18,479 nucleotides of DNA from Planctomycetota bacterium (GCA_016872875.1 VGYW01000139.1:1-18479); one strand, 5' to 3'. Positions 1 through 7,518 are shown, counted from the first letter of the stretch. Program-made: numbers and translations. The notes: a model not told the origin generated them from the letters alone.

Positions 1-1755
1 GTGCCGTGGAGCACCATCTGGCGACCGACCGCCGAGAACATGATCGAGATGCCCAACCCCGGCGGCTACGCCGGCCACTTCCGCGTGATGACCGCCAAGA
101 ACGGCAAGCAGTTCGGATGGGGGATGATTGACTACTCGAACATGCTCTTCATCCGCGACGGGGACATTTTCAAGCCGTTCGCGGGCACCATCCGCATCGC
201 CTTCGGCCCGTTCGGCGGCGGCGTGCTCTATCCCGTGATGAAGGGGATGAAGGAGGGCGCCTACCTGTGGCAGGACGCGAACAACGACCAAACCGTCCAG
301 CTCGCCGAGCTGACCACCTCGCCGACCGGCCGCGGCGAGACGGCGTTCAACTGGCTCGACGCCGACCTGAACGCCTGGAGCGACCACGGCTTCATGTTCA
401 AGCCCGTCCGCTTCGAGGCCGACGGGCGGCCGGTCTACGACTTCGCCCAGCGGGTCGAGGTGCCCTTCAAGGGCAACAACTCGAACGGCACGAGCCTAAT
501 CTACGACGACAGCGACGGGGCGGTCTACACGCTAAGCCCCGGCCGCGAGCCCGGCTTCGCCAGATGGACGCGCGACGGCAAGCTGGTCTGGGGCTACGGC
601 GGCGTGATTGATTGGAACAAGGCCCTCAGCCTGCCGATGGTCACGCCCGGCAAGCTCTGGGGCCTCACCATGCCGCTCGGCGTCGCGGGCGACTTCACTG
701 GCGCCGCCACCTACTTCGGCCCCTACCACATCTTCACCCGCGACGGGCTCTGCGTCGGGATGGTGATGCGGGACGGCCGGAGCGGCGGACTCGGCCCCGA
801 CATCACGGCCTCCGAGGTCGTGACCGGCCAACTCGTGATGTTCAAGGGCCTTGGTGGCACAGGGGTTGGTGGCACAGGCGTCCCGCCTGTGTCCTCCACA
901 GGCCAGAGGCCTGTGCCACCGGACCGCTACTTCCTCCTTGCGGGCGACCAGGATGGCCGCGTGACCGAAATCCTCGGCCTCGACACCGTGAAGCGCCTGC
1001 CCGGCGGCGCCTACACTCACACCGAGGAGAACGCCAAGCTCGCCGCCAAGGCCCTCGCCGACTACGAGCTGGCGAAGGCCAAGTCCCAGCGGCTCGACAT
1101 CGTGCGCGGCCGTCCCGCCCTCGACCTCGCCAAAGGCGTCACCAAGACCGTTGACGCCGCGAGAGCCTTCACCGCCCGCGCCGCCTACGACGCGGAGAGT
1201 CTCTACGTGGCCTTCGAAGTCACCAGCCCGGCCGAACTCGTCAATGCCACGCCCGACCCGCGCACCATCTTCAAGGGCGGCAACCTGCTCGACATTCAGC
1301 TTGCGAGCAATCCCGCTGCCGACCCCAAGCGCAAGACACCCACCGTTGGCGACGTGCGAATCCTGGTCACGCGGCAGAAGGGCAAGCCGTTCGCTGTCAT
1401 CTACCGCCCGAAGGTCAAGGGCTTCACGGGCCAGCCCATCGTCCTCACCTCGCCCACGGGCAAGGAGAGCTTCGACGCCATCGAATCGTCCGATGCCGTG
1501 AAGCTGGACCACACAAAGCAGCCTGGCGGCTTCAAGGCCGTCGCCACAATTCCCCTTGAACTCATCGGCTTCGCGCCGAAGCCTGGGGCGAGCGTCCGCA
1601 TGGACCTCGGCTACATCTTCGGCAACGCCGCGGGCACCCAGGCCGCCCTCCGAGCCTACTGGACCAATAACAGCTTCTCCGCCAACGTCACCAACGACAT
1701 CCCCAACGAAAGCCGCCTCGAGCCGGCCGAATGGGGAACGGCCACTGTCGAGTAG
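1..1755 (+). CDS. C-terminal part of a large secreted-type protein with CBM9/DOMON-like domain (5'-truncated)
   Basis: The frame is open from the first base to a TAG at 1753-1755 (584 codons), so the true start lies outside the window. The front part (residues 1-350) is rich in Gly, Asp and aromatic residues and reads like beta-propeller or beta-sandwich repeats, but I cannot name the family. Residues 92-103 form a textbook EF-hand or dockerin-type calcium loop (D92, N94, D96, T98, E103). Residues from about 365 to the end resemble a family 9 carbohydrate-binding/DOMON-like module: a YDAESLYVAFEV strand, a GGNLLDIQLA strand, then GGFKAVATIPLELIGF and a closing strand. Such modules usually end large exported proteins that bind polysaccharide. 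Residues 284-306 are a Gly/Pro/Val-rich stretch encoded by a palindromic DNA repeat (868-920), apparently inserted in frame. Function beyond probable carbohydrate binding is unknown. Confidence 0.7.
   Translation: MPWSTIWRPTAENMIEMPNPGGYAGHFRVMTAKNGKQFGWGMIDYSNMLFIRDGDIFKPFAGTIRIAFGPFGGGVLYPVMKGMKEGAYLWQDANNDQTVQLAELTTSPTGRGETAFNWLDADLNAWSDHGFMFKPVRFEADGRPVYDFAQRVEVPFKGNNSNGTSLIYDDSDGAVYTLSPGREPGFARWTRDGKLVWGYGGVIDWNKALSLPMVTPGKLWGLTMPLGVAGDFTGAATYFGPYHIFTRDGLCVGMVMRDGRSGGLGPDITASEVVTGQLVMFKGLGGTGVGGTGVPPVSSTGQRPVPPDRYFLLAGDQDGRVTEILGLDTVKRLPGGAYTHTEENAKLAAKALADYELAKAKSQRLDIVRGRPALDLAKGVTKTVDAARAFTARAAYDAESLYVAFEVTSPAELVNATPDPRTIFKGGNLLDIQLASNPAADPKRKTPTVGDVRILVTRQKGKPFAVIYRPKVKGFTGQPIVLTSPTGKESFDAIESSDAVKLDHTKQPGGFKAVATIPLELIGFAPKPGASVRMDLGYIFGNAAGTQAALRAYWTNNSFSANVTNDIPNESRLEPAEWGTATVE
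868..920. repeat. Paired-hairpin palindromic element inside a coding sequence
   Basis: The ends GGTGGCACAGGC (868-879) and GCCTGTGCCACC (909-920) are perfect reverse complements. Each arm is also its own hairpin: 873-891 has an 8-bp stem with loop TCC, and 897-915 has an 8-bp stem with loop AGA. The loop-closing pair is G-C in the left arm and C-G in the right arm, so the change is compensated. Just upstream, a 13-bp sequence starting TTGGTGGCAC occurs twice, at 851-863 and 866-878. The element is read through in frame by the surrounding gene. Confidence 0.85.
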
Positions 1756-1768
1756 CGAAGAGAGGTTA

Positions 1769-1793
1769 TCGGTGTTCGGTTTTCGGTGTTCGG
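1769..1793. repeat. Short direct repeat TCGGTGTTCGG, two copies
   Basis: Two 11-bp copies, at 1769-1779 and 1783-1793, are separated by 3 bp just after the stop codon of the first gene. This looks like one more low-complexity intergenic repeat of the kind seen throughout the window. No inverted partner is visible nearby. Confidence 0.6.
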
Positions 1794-1829
1794 GGACAGG
1801 GAGGCCTTCTCTCGACCTCGGCGTCTCAG

Positions 1830-1858
1830 TTGATGCGCCGGTGTGCGTTGGGTATCAT
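1830..1858 (+). promoter_or_regulatory. Candidate sigma70-type promoter for the antitoxin gene
   Basis: TTGATG (1830-1835) and TATCAT (1853-1858) are separated by exactly 17 bp, matching 4/6 and 5/6 of the consensus. Transcription would start near 1865, about 30 nt before the ATG at 1896. A strong ribosome site, AGGAGG, follows at 1884-1889. Confidence 0.5.
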
Positions 1859-1895
1859 AGGAGCGGGTGCAGAATGGTTGATTAGGAGGTAGACA

Positions 1896-2180
1896 ATGAA
1901 GGTCATGACGGACACCGAGTTCATTGACCAGGTCCACCGTGTGCTCAAGGAGGTAGAGGAAACTCAGGAGGAAGTGAGCATCACGCGCAACGGTCGAGTC
2001 ATCGCTCGGCTGCTTCCATTTCCCCCGGGCATGACGCTGAAGGAATTTTCTGAGCGCATGGCTGGGCGTTTGACCAGTAAAAGGGGTGAGGCGTGGCTCC
2101 GGGACATAGAGGGCTTCGACCGGTCCGCTGTCGAAGGCACTGCGCGACCCGAGGGAGGACCAATCGCCGATGCCCAATGA
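1896..2180 (+). CDS. Phd/YefM-type antitoxin (orphan)
   Basis: This 94-aa protein carries the N-terminal core of the Phd/YefM antitoxin fold: an acidic helix (EFIDQVHRVLKEVEET) followed by VSITRNGRVIARLLP, the family's typical strand-turn-strand before the toxin-binding tail. In characterised systems this domain binds operator DNA and the tail neutralises a partner toxin, often VapC/PIN, Doc or YoeB. The start is fixed by AGGAGG 6 nt upstream (1884-1889). The expected toxin is absent: the next frame, overlapping by 11 bp (2170-2180), is a ceramidase-like hydrolase. Base composition is visibly lower in GC than the neighbours, which suggests transfer. The family call is fairly secure; loss of the toxin is inferred. 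Confidence 0.75.
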   Translation: MKVMTDTEFIDQVHRVLKEVEETQEEVSITRNGRVIARLLPFPPGMTLKEFSERMAGRLTSKRGEAWLRDIEGFDRSAVEGTARPEGGPIADAQ

Positions 2181-3507
2181 GTTGCCAAGGCCCGCGATGT
2201 GCAAGGTGGGACGCGCTCAGGAGCCGATCACGCCGCAGATCGGCGTGTCGCTCGCGGGATACTTCCATGATCGGCGGGCGGAATCAGTGCGCGACGAACT
2301 GTTCGCAAAGGTGATGGTGATTGAGTCGGGCGGGACACGGCTCGCGCTGGTCTCGCTCGACCTGATCAGCGTGTCGGCGGAGGTGGCGGATTCGGCGAAG
2401 GAGATCATCAAGGCCGAATCGGGCATCCCGCCCGACCACGTGCTCGTCTGCGCCACACACACTCACACGGGGCCGGAACTTCGCGACAACGCAGTCGTCC
2501 CGGCCTGCCTCCAATACGTCGGCCTGCTGCCGCGCCGGATGGCGGACACGGTGAAGCGTGCGGCGGAGGCGATGGTGCCGGCCACGCTGCGCGCAGGCTC
2601 GGCCATTGTCGAAGGTTACTCGTTCAACCGTCTGTTCCGGCTGAAGGACGGCACGGAGGTTTTCGGGCGGAGCGCCCAGGCCATCGCCCCCGCCGGGCCG
2701 ATTGACCCACAGCTCCAAACCCTGAGCGCCGTGGACGAGAAGGGCAATCTCATCGCACTCGCCGTCAACTTCGCCCTCCATCCCGACGTGATCGGCGGCG
2801 GGAGCGCCAACTTCATCTCCGCCGACTGGCCTGGCGAGATTGGGCGGAACATCGCGGCGGTCTACGGCAAGGACGTTGTGACGCTCCACCTCCAGGGCAC
2901 GTGCGGCGACATCAACCACGCGCCCCACGACCCCACCAACCTCCCCCGCGGCGGCCCGGCCAAGGCCACTCAGCTTGGCCGCGCCCTCGCCGGCGCAGCC
3001 ATGCTCGCCATGGAACGCGCCGAGCCGATGACCTCAATCCCCCTTGCATCCACCATCGAAACCCTCGCCATCCCCTACTACACCCGCGACGCCAAACTCC
3101 TCGCCGAGGTCGCCGCGCTCAAGAAGAAGGCCAAGCTCTCGCCTTTCGAGTCCTACCTGATCGAGCGTTGCGAGAGCTGGCCCCACGACGGGAAGAACGC
3201 CGATGTGCCCGTGCAGGCCATGCGGATTGGCGACATCGGCCTCATCGCCCTTCCCGCCGAAATCTTCGTCCGCATCGGGCTCGACATCAAGCACTGGTCG
3301 CCCTTCCGCCAGACCTTTGCCGTCGAGCTCGCCAACGCCCGGGCCTCCACCTACGTCCCCACCGCCGACCAGGCCGAGCGCGGGGCCTACGGCGCCAAGC
3401 CCATTCTCTCCCGCTGGCTCTGCTCCGACGCCGGCCGCCGCATGGCCGACGCCGCCCTCGTCATGCTCCACAAGCTCCACGCCGCCCCCGCTGACAAGCG
3501 CAACTGA
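2170..3507 (+). CDS. Neutral/alkaline ceramidase-like metal hydrolase
   Basis: This 445-aa protein matches the N-terminal catalytic domain of the neutral/alkaline non-lysosomal ceramidase family (PF04734), zinc amidases of the outside or periplasm. Visible hallmarks are KVGRAQEPITPQIGVSLAGY (residues 12-31), the metal motif CATHTHTGPE (94-103, H97 and H99), NFALHPD (H204), LPAEIF (E364) and STYVPT (Y395). These are the expected positions of the zinc ligands known in bacterial ceramidase. It lacks a signal peptide and the C-terminal Ig-like domain of full-length ceramidases (about 650 aa or more), so it belongs to the short branch whose substrate is generally unknown. The start at 2170 has AGGGAGGA at 2152-2159; ATG 2197 is the alternative and would begin right at the conserved motif. 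It overlaps the antitoxin gene by 11 bp, so translation may be coupled. Confidence 0.82.
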   Translation: MPNELPRPAMCKVGRAQEPITPQIGVSLAGYFHDRRAESVRDELFAKVMVIESGGTRLALVSLDLISVSAEVADSAKEIIKAESGIPPDHVLVCATHTHTGPELRDNAVVPACLQYVGLLPRRMADTVKRAAEAMVPATLRAGSAIVEGYSFNRLFRLKDGTEVFGRSAQAIAPAGPIDPQLQTLSAVDEKGNLIALAVNFALHPDVIGGGSANFISADWPGEIGRNIAAVYGKDVVTLHLQGTCGDINHAPHDPTNLPRGGPAKATQLGRALAGAAMLAMERAEPMTSIPLASTIETLAIPYYTRDAKLLAEVAALKKKAKLSPFESYLIERCESWPHDGKNADVPVQAMRIGDIGLIALPAEIFVRIGLDIKHWSPFRQTFAVELANARASTYVPTADQAERGAYGAKPILSRWLCSDAGRRMADAALVMLHKLHAAPADKRN

Positions 3508-3512
3508 GAGGC

Positions 3513-3582
3513 CACACGGACAGACACGGACACACACAGACGCTGCTCCTCCCTGTCCGTGTTCGTCCGTGCTTGTCCGTGT
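3513..3582. repeat. Imperfect inverted repeat of CACGGACA units
   Basis: The left arm (3513-3534) repeats CACGGACA-type units and the right arm (3553-3582) repeats TGTCCGTG, about 20 bp apart. The arms match imperfectly. It begins 6 bp after the stop of the ceramidase-like gene and could fold in the transcript tail. A related hairpin with the same CACGGAC/GTCCGTG core occurs at 14497-14520. Confidence 0.65.
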
Positions 3583-3590
3583 TCCTCACC

Positions 3591-3817
3591 CAGGCCCCAC
3601 GGGATGCCCGACCATTCCGGAGACACAAGGCGCTCGTGCGATGCGACAGCCTGTTGATTGACGCGAACCACAGCGGTCTCAAGCGACCGCACTCCAACAG
3701 GCTGCCGCACGTTACGCGATTCATCGCCACCTTGACAAGCCTGCCCTTCGTTCAGGCCCCATGCCATCCCTGACCATTCGGCAGACGCAAGGCGCTCGTG
3801 TGATGCGACAGCCTGTC
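3591..3817. repeat. 66-bp imperfect direct repeat, two copies, with inner inverted repeat
   Basis: Copy 1 (3591-3656) and copy 2 (3753-3817) both run from CAGGCCCCA through CAAGGCGCTCGTG to GATGCGACAGCCTGT and agree at roughly 85% of positions by eye. Between them, CAGCCTGTTG (3647-3656) pairs with CAACAGGCTG (3695-3704), flanking a small hairpin GCGGTC/GACCGC (3673-3690). Confidence 0.7.
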
Positions 3818-3988
3818 GGAGTGCGGCGGCTCGACGCCGCTTTGGACTTGGCGGCAAGAGCCGTTCGGGTTCGACAACCCTTTGCCCACAACGTAGACTG
3901 CGTCCGTTAGGATCGGCACGGAGACCTTGGCTTGGACAAGAGGTCAGTTCGGAGCCAGGGTGCTTGGCACCGAGACAGTGGGGAGCGA

Positions 3989-4374
3989 GTGGCCCTCTTG
4001 CATGCTCGGGGGGCGCGCAACTCCCGAAGTGTCTGGGAATTGGGAACTTAGTACACCGCCCCACAAATAGGGGGACAAGATCGCGGGTGTTCGGTCTCTT
4101 GCTCCCAACGGGAGCACAGTGGGTAGCCGGCGGCTTCAGCCGCCGGACTCGTGCGCCAGAAGCAGACAAGTCCCGAAGGGACGGCAGATGCGTGCGCAGG
4201 GCCGGCTCCTGTGGGCTTCTGCCGTCCCTTCGGGACTGGGCTGTGTGTGCGCCCCCATCCGGCGGCTGAAGCCGCCGGCTACCCACTGCTGTCCCTTCGG
4301 GACTGGGTTCTTGTGCCCTCATTTGTGGGGCGTTGTACTTAGGGAGAGTGGCTCCGCCCGAGCAAGAGGGCCAC
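3989..4374. repeat. Four-tier coaxial palindrome, about 385 bp
   Basis: Four nested pairs of inverted arms share nearly the same centre (about 4182-4203). Tier 1 is 3989-4010 with 4357-4374 (one gap of a few bases). Tier 2 is 4050-4068 with 4321-4339 (18/19). Tier 3 is 4118-4146 with 4259-4287 (29/29). Tier 4 is 4169-4187 with 4219-4237 (19/19). Tier 3 arms each contain the self-complementary 20-mer CCGGCGGCTTCAGCCGCCGG, and tier 4 arms contain the hairpin GTCCCGAAGGGAC. A further near copy of the tier 4 right arm lies at about 4287-4308. The spacer sequence between tiers is not symmetric. Confidence 0.88.
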
Positions 4375-4381
4375 TGGTCTC

Positions 4382-6064
4382 CTACTCTCTTGGGGCCGGC
4401 GGCGCTTGGTCGAGCCGCTTCAACAGGTCGTCCAGACCGGCGTGGGCAGGCTCGGCCTTCTTGGCGGCCAGGAGAGCCTCGCGCGCCTTGTCCTTCACGC
4501 CCCTTCGCTCGTAGGCCTTTGCCAGGAGCACCCAGGGCTCGGCCTTCTTCTCGTCCTGGAGCAGCCGCACCATCGTCTCATATGCCTCGAGCGCGCTGGC
4601 GTGGCGGCCCTGGGACTCGCGGCGGCGGGCCAACTGGTCGTAGAAGCCTTTCAGCCCCCGATGCACGAGGTCCACGTGCTCGGGGTCGCTCGACACGGCC
4701 CTGCCGCGGAGGTGCGGCTCCACCATCATATACTGCTCCCAGGCCCGCTCGTAGTCGAGTGCGTCCACGTAGGCCGTCGCCAGGCCGATGCGCATCACTG
4801 GGGTGCTGGGCCACTTGGCGACGCCGTCCTGCCAGAACGCGCGGCTGTCGGCCCACGCGAAGTTGCGCTTGTGCGCAGCCGCGGCCAGGAGCGCCAGGAC
4901 GATGATGGCACAGCAGCCCACGACCGCCTTTCGCCATCGGGTGGTCATCAGGCTGCCGAGCAGCCCGGCCGCGAAGCCGCTCGCGCCCAGCATCGGGAGG
5001 TAGAGATACCTCTCGGCGATGAGCGCGCTGAGCGGGACGAAGTGCGCGACGGGCAGCAACAGGACGAACCACCAGGCGATGCAGAAGACGGCCAGGGAGC
5101 GGCGCGGCGCGGCCCACCAGGCCGCCGCCACCACCCCCGCCGTCAAGGCCGCCAGCAGCCCGATCAGAGTCCCGTCCGCCGCCCAGCTCAGAGTCCCCTC
5201 CCCGTGCGGCGTCGCCAGGTGCACGGGGAAGAACAGCAGCCGCCAGTACAGGGCGAAGACGTAGGGCACGTTCGCCAGGCACGAGCTGAACGCCTGCCCC
5301 TTGACGACCCCGGCGTCGTGGGCGACCCGCAGGTGCACCGCGGCGAGGCCCACCGCGAGCGCCCAGTGCGGCGCCGTGGCCAGCAGCCGCTCCCAGAAGT
5401 CCCTCTCCCCCTCCTCGCTGACGAGCACGGCGAGGACGAGGACAGCCGGCAACGACATGGCGGCTGCCTTCGAGAGGAGCGCCGCGGCGAGGAAGAAGAG
5501 GGAGAGGCCATAGAGCACCCAGCGTCGCCTGCCGCTGTGCCTCTCGTGGGTCACGAACGTCAGGAACGCCAGGAGGAAGAAGAGGCCGTAGAGGACGTCG
5601 CGGCGCCCTGAGGCCCAAGCCACCGACTCGACCTGGACGGGGTGGACGGCGAAGGCGGCGGCCCCGAGGCAGGCGAGCCAGGGGCGCCGCAGCAGCCACA
5701 CCAGCACGCCGTATGCCAGCACCGCGTTAGCCGTGTGGAGCAGGAGGTTGGTGAGGTGGAAGCCGATGGGCTTGAGGCCGCCCCAGAGGCGGTAGTCGAG
5801 CGCGTAGCTCAGCTCACGGAGCGGGAGCCAGGCGTGGCTTCGGGGGTCCTTCATCACCAACATCCGGCCCACGCTGCGCAGCGAGAGGGAGCGGATGCGC
5901 TGGTTCTCCTCGATGAGGTTCCAGTCGTCGAAGCTCACGAACTGATTGCGCAGGGTGTTAAGGAAGGTGCCGGCCGTCAGCGCCACGAGGAGAAGGCAGG
6001 CGAACAGATGGCGAAGCGTCGGCGATGTCCCCCGCCAGCCGCGCGATTCGGTGGGCTCGCTCAC
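4382..6064 (-). CDS. TMTC-like integral membrane glycosyltransferase with C-terminal TPRs
   Basis: This 560-aa protein has about ten hydrophobic segments between residues 18 and 398, then a soluble tail. It resembles the bacterial relatives of TMTC/PMT-type GT-C glycosyltransferases: an acidic motif in the first outer loop (FVSFDDWNLIEENQ, D46 and D47), WLPLRELSYALDYRLWG (79-95), HPVQVESVAWASGRRDVLYG (141-160), LSKAAAMSLP (197-206) and the very typical AERYLYLP (350-357). Residues 424-455 and 485-540 look like tetratricopeptide helices. Enzymes of this type use a lipid-linked sugar and modify exported proteins or glycans; the substrate here is unknown. The first possible start is GTG at 6064, with no strong ribosome site. 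The gene ends 8 bp from the large palindrome. Confidence 0.78.
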   Translation of the reverse strand: MSEPTESRGWRGTSPTLRHLFACLLLVALTAGTFLNTLRNQFVSFDDWNLIEENQRIRSLSLRSVGRMLVMKDPRSHAWLPLRELSYALDYRLWGGLKPIGFHLTNLLLHTANAVLAYGVLVWLLRRPWLACLGAAAFAVHPVQVESVAWASGRRDVLYGLFFLLAFLTFVTHERHSGRRRWVLYGLSLFFLAAALLSKAAAMSLPAVLVLAVLVSEEGERDFWERLLATAPHWALAVGLAAVHLRVAHDAGVVKGQAFSSCLANVPYVFALYWRLLFFPVHLATPHGEGTLSWAADGTLIGLLAALTAGVVAAAWWAAPRRSLAVFCIAWWFVLLLPVAHFVPLSALIAERYLYLPMLGASGFAAGLLGSLMTTRWRKAVVGCCAIIVLALLAAAAHKRNFAWADSRAFWQDGVAKWPSTPVMRIGLATAYVDALDYERAWEQYMMVEPHLRGRAVSSDPEHVDLVHRGLKGFYDQLARRRESQGRHASALEAYETMVRLLQDEKKAEPWVLLAKAYERRGVKDKAREALLAAKKAEPAHAGLDDLLKRLDQAPPAPRE

Positions 6065-6351
6065 GAGTATGGCCCCCAGTTCCGGTGAACTGCTCGGCAG
6101 CCCCCACGGGGGCGTGCTATATCAGCCCAGGGCGAAGCCCTGGGAAGCAGGCCCGTGCGTGGGCTAGCCCTGAAGGGGCGTACTGCGAGGCACGGACGCC
6201 ATCGCCTCTCGTGAGTGGCCAGTACGCCCCTACAGGGCTGGGCCGGGGCCGTCTTGCATTCCCAGGGCTTCGCCCTGGGCTGATATAGTACGCTCCCTTC
6301 GGAGCTTCGGAACCCACGAACGTCACCAGGATGGGGGGCCATACTCCTTGC
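6065..6351. other. 287-bp gap filled by a nested palindrome
   Basis: The gap lies between two minus-strand genes and contains almost only the palindromic element at 6098-6306. A promoter for the downstream minus-strand gene is not evident to me. Confidence 0.6.
6117..6288. repeat. Nested palindrome with perfect 30-bp outer arms
   Basis: The outer arms 6117-6146 and 6259-6288 are perfect 30-bp reverse complements (CTATATCAGCCCAGGGC... on the left). Each contains its own hairpin, CCCAGGGC-GA-AGCCCTGGG in type. The inner arms 6166-6185 and 6220-6239 agree at 19/20, and both tiers are centred exactly on 6202.5. A looser outermost pair of hairpins, AGCCCCCACGGGGGCGT (about 6099-6115) and ACGCTCCCTTCGGAGCT (about 6290-6306), continues the symmetry. 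Confidence 0.88.
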
Positions 6352-7470
6352 TCACCCGGTCGCGTCCTCCATCGTCGAGGCGTCCTCCTCGGCAGCGCGG
6401 CGGTCGCGCCTCTTGTAGGCGAGGTACGCCTTGGCTTTGCGGAAGGGGGCGAGCTCGGGGGGTATGCGCGGCACCTCGATCTCGAGGTTCCCGCCGCGCG
6501 GCAGCAGGAAGTCGGTCCGCTCGACCTGCTCGAGGACGTATCGGCAGAGGCGTCGAGGGCTGAAGCTCCGCAGGCCGAGCGCGAGCTGTCGCGCCTTGCT
6601 CTGCCCCATGGCGTAGGTGAGGCAGCGGGGGAAGAAGCAGCCCATGAAGGCCCGCAGCTCCATGTTCAGTTCGTCGCGCAGCCGCTTGAGCTCTTCGCGC
6701 GCGGAGTCGAGGCCGTGGAAGTGCTCGAGGAGTGCCGCGGCCTCCTTGGGGCAGGCCCGCTCGACGTTCTCCCAGTAGTTCGCGGCCTGGATGGCGGGTT
6801 GGCGGCCGAGGAAGACGAACGCCAGGTGGTCCACCTTCTTCTGCCGCAGCTCGTAGCTCAGGCGCACGCTGTCGAACACCAGGGTGAACCGGCCCAGGTG
6901 CTCGCCGAACCGCGCGGCGGCCTCGCGGGCGCAGCGGAGGATGTTCGCCACGTAGGGGTCGCTCTCCAGCCTCGCGGTCCAGCGGCGCAAGATGTTCTTG
7001 CTGCTCGTCTGCTCCTCGAGCGGGTCGAAGAGCGCGCCGGAGCGGCGCTCGGCGGCCTCGTTCTCGACGAGTTGGCCGAGCGGCAGATCGGCCAGGAGCA
7101 TGGTGCGGAAGCCGTCGAAGCCGATCGGGCCGTCGCGCGGGCCGCGGGCCTCGCGGCGCGTCAGCCGCCCGCTGGTCAAGGCCATGATCGCGTCGTCGAA
7201 GATGGCCGCTTCGGTCCAGGCGGCGTCTGGCCCCATGGCCTCGCGGAGCCTGAAGGAGGCGTATTCGCGTTTGAGCGCCCTGAGGTCGGCCTCGCTGCGT
7301 TCGAGGTCGGCGCGTGCGCGGCGGAGCGCCGGCTCGGCCTGCTCGCCGCCCTCCGCCGCCGGGCCGGCCTCGAGGCCCCGCACCAGCTCCTCGAGCCTCT
7401 GTGTCACCTCAGCCTGCGCGCGGATGCGCCGGCGGTAGCCCTCCACGGCCGCACTAAGGTCCCGATCCAT
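6352..7470 (-). CDS. Unrecognised 372-aa protein with N-terminal coiled coil
   Basis: I do not recognise this family. The chosen start is ATG at 7470, with AGGAG 5 nt upstream; an in-frame GTG at 7488 is less likely. Residues 1-75 are charged, heptad-like helix (VTQRLEELVRGLE, ARADLERSEADLRALKREYASF). A mixed middle follows (FDDAIMALTSGRL, PIGFDGFRTMLLADLPLGQLVENEAAERR), then an alpha-helical second half with a hydrophobic stretch, KKVDHLAFVFLGRQPAIQAANYWENVE, and GCFFPRCLTYAMGQSKARQLALGL. The tail is charged. No signal peptide, membrane segment or known catalytic motif is visible, so it is probably cytoplasmic. It lies downstream of rnc on the same strand, separated by a palindromic element. 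Codon pattern and third-position GC support a real gene. Confidence 0.65.
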   Translation of the reverse strand: MDRDLSAAVEGYRRRIRAQAEVTQRLEELVRGLEAGPAAEGGEQAEPALRRARADLERSEADLRALKREYASFRLREAMGPDAAWTEAAIFDDAIMALTSGRLTRREARGPRDGPIGFDGFRTMLLADLPLGQLVENEAAERRSGALFDPLEEQTSSKNILRRWTARLESDPYVANILRCAREAAARFGEHLGRFTLVFDSVRLSYELRQKKVDHLAFVFLGRQPAIQAANYWENVERACPKEAAALLEHFHGLDSAREELKRLRDELNMELRAFMGCFFPRCLTYAMGQSKARQLALGLRSFSPRRLCRYVLEQVERTDFLLPRGGNLEIEVPRIPPELAPFRKAKAYLAYKRRDRRAAEEDASTMEDATG

Positions 7471-7518
7471 GTCCACTCCTGGCCCCACTTGATGCCGTGG
7501 GCGCCGAAGCCACGCACG

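Larger units (their letters stand above)
3508..4381. other. 874-bp gene-free, repeat-filled region between convergent genes
   Basis: No convincing gene is present. Open frames here are built from palindromic repeats and lack ribosome sites or family signatures. The region holds an inverted CACGGAC repeat (3513-3582), a 66-bp direct repeat (3591-3656 and 3753-3817), small hairpins, and a four-tier palindrome (3989-4374) ending 8 bp from the stop of the convergent minus-strand gene. It separates two genes pointing at each other, so it may serve as a bidirectional terminator. I see no tRNA or recognisable ncRNA. Confidence 0.75.

Noticed and set aside
3591..3817. Possible CRISPR array
   Set aside because: There are only two diverged copies with about 96 bp between them, no regular spacing and no cas genes.
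3820..3985. Possible small RNA or tRNA between the direct repeats and the large palindrome
   Set aside because: Only short hairpins such as GGTGC-TTG-GCACC (3959-3971) are seen. There is no cloverleaf, promoter or T-rich terminator.
3387..4322. Minus-strand open frame of 311 codons over the repeat region
   Set aside because: It consists mainly of translated palindromes, overlaps the end of the ceramidase-like gene and shows no family features.
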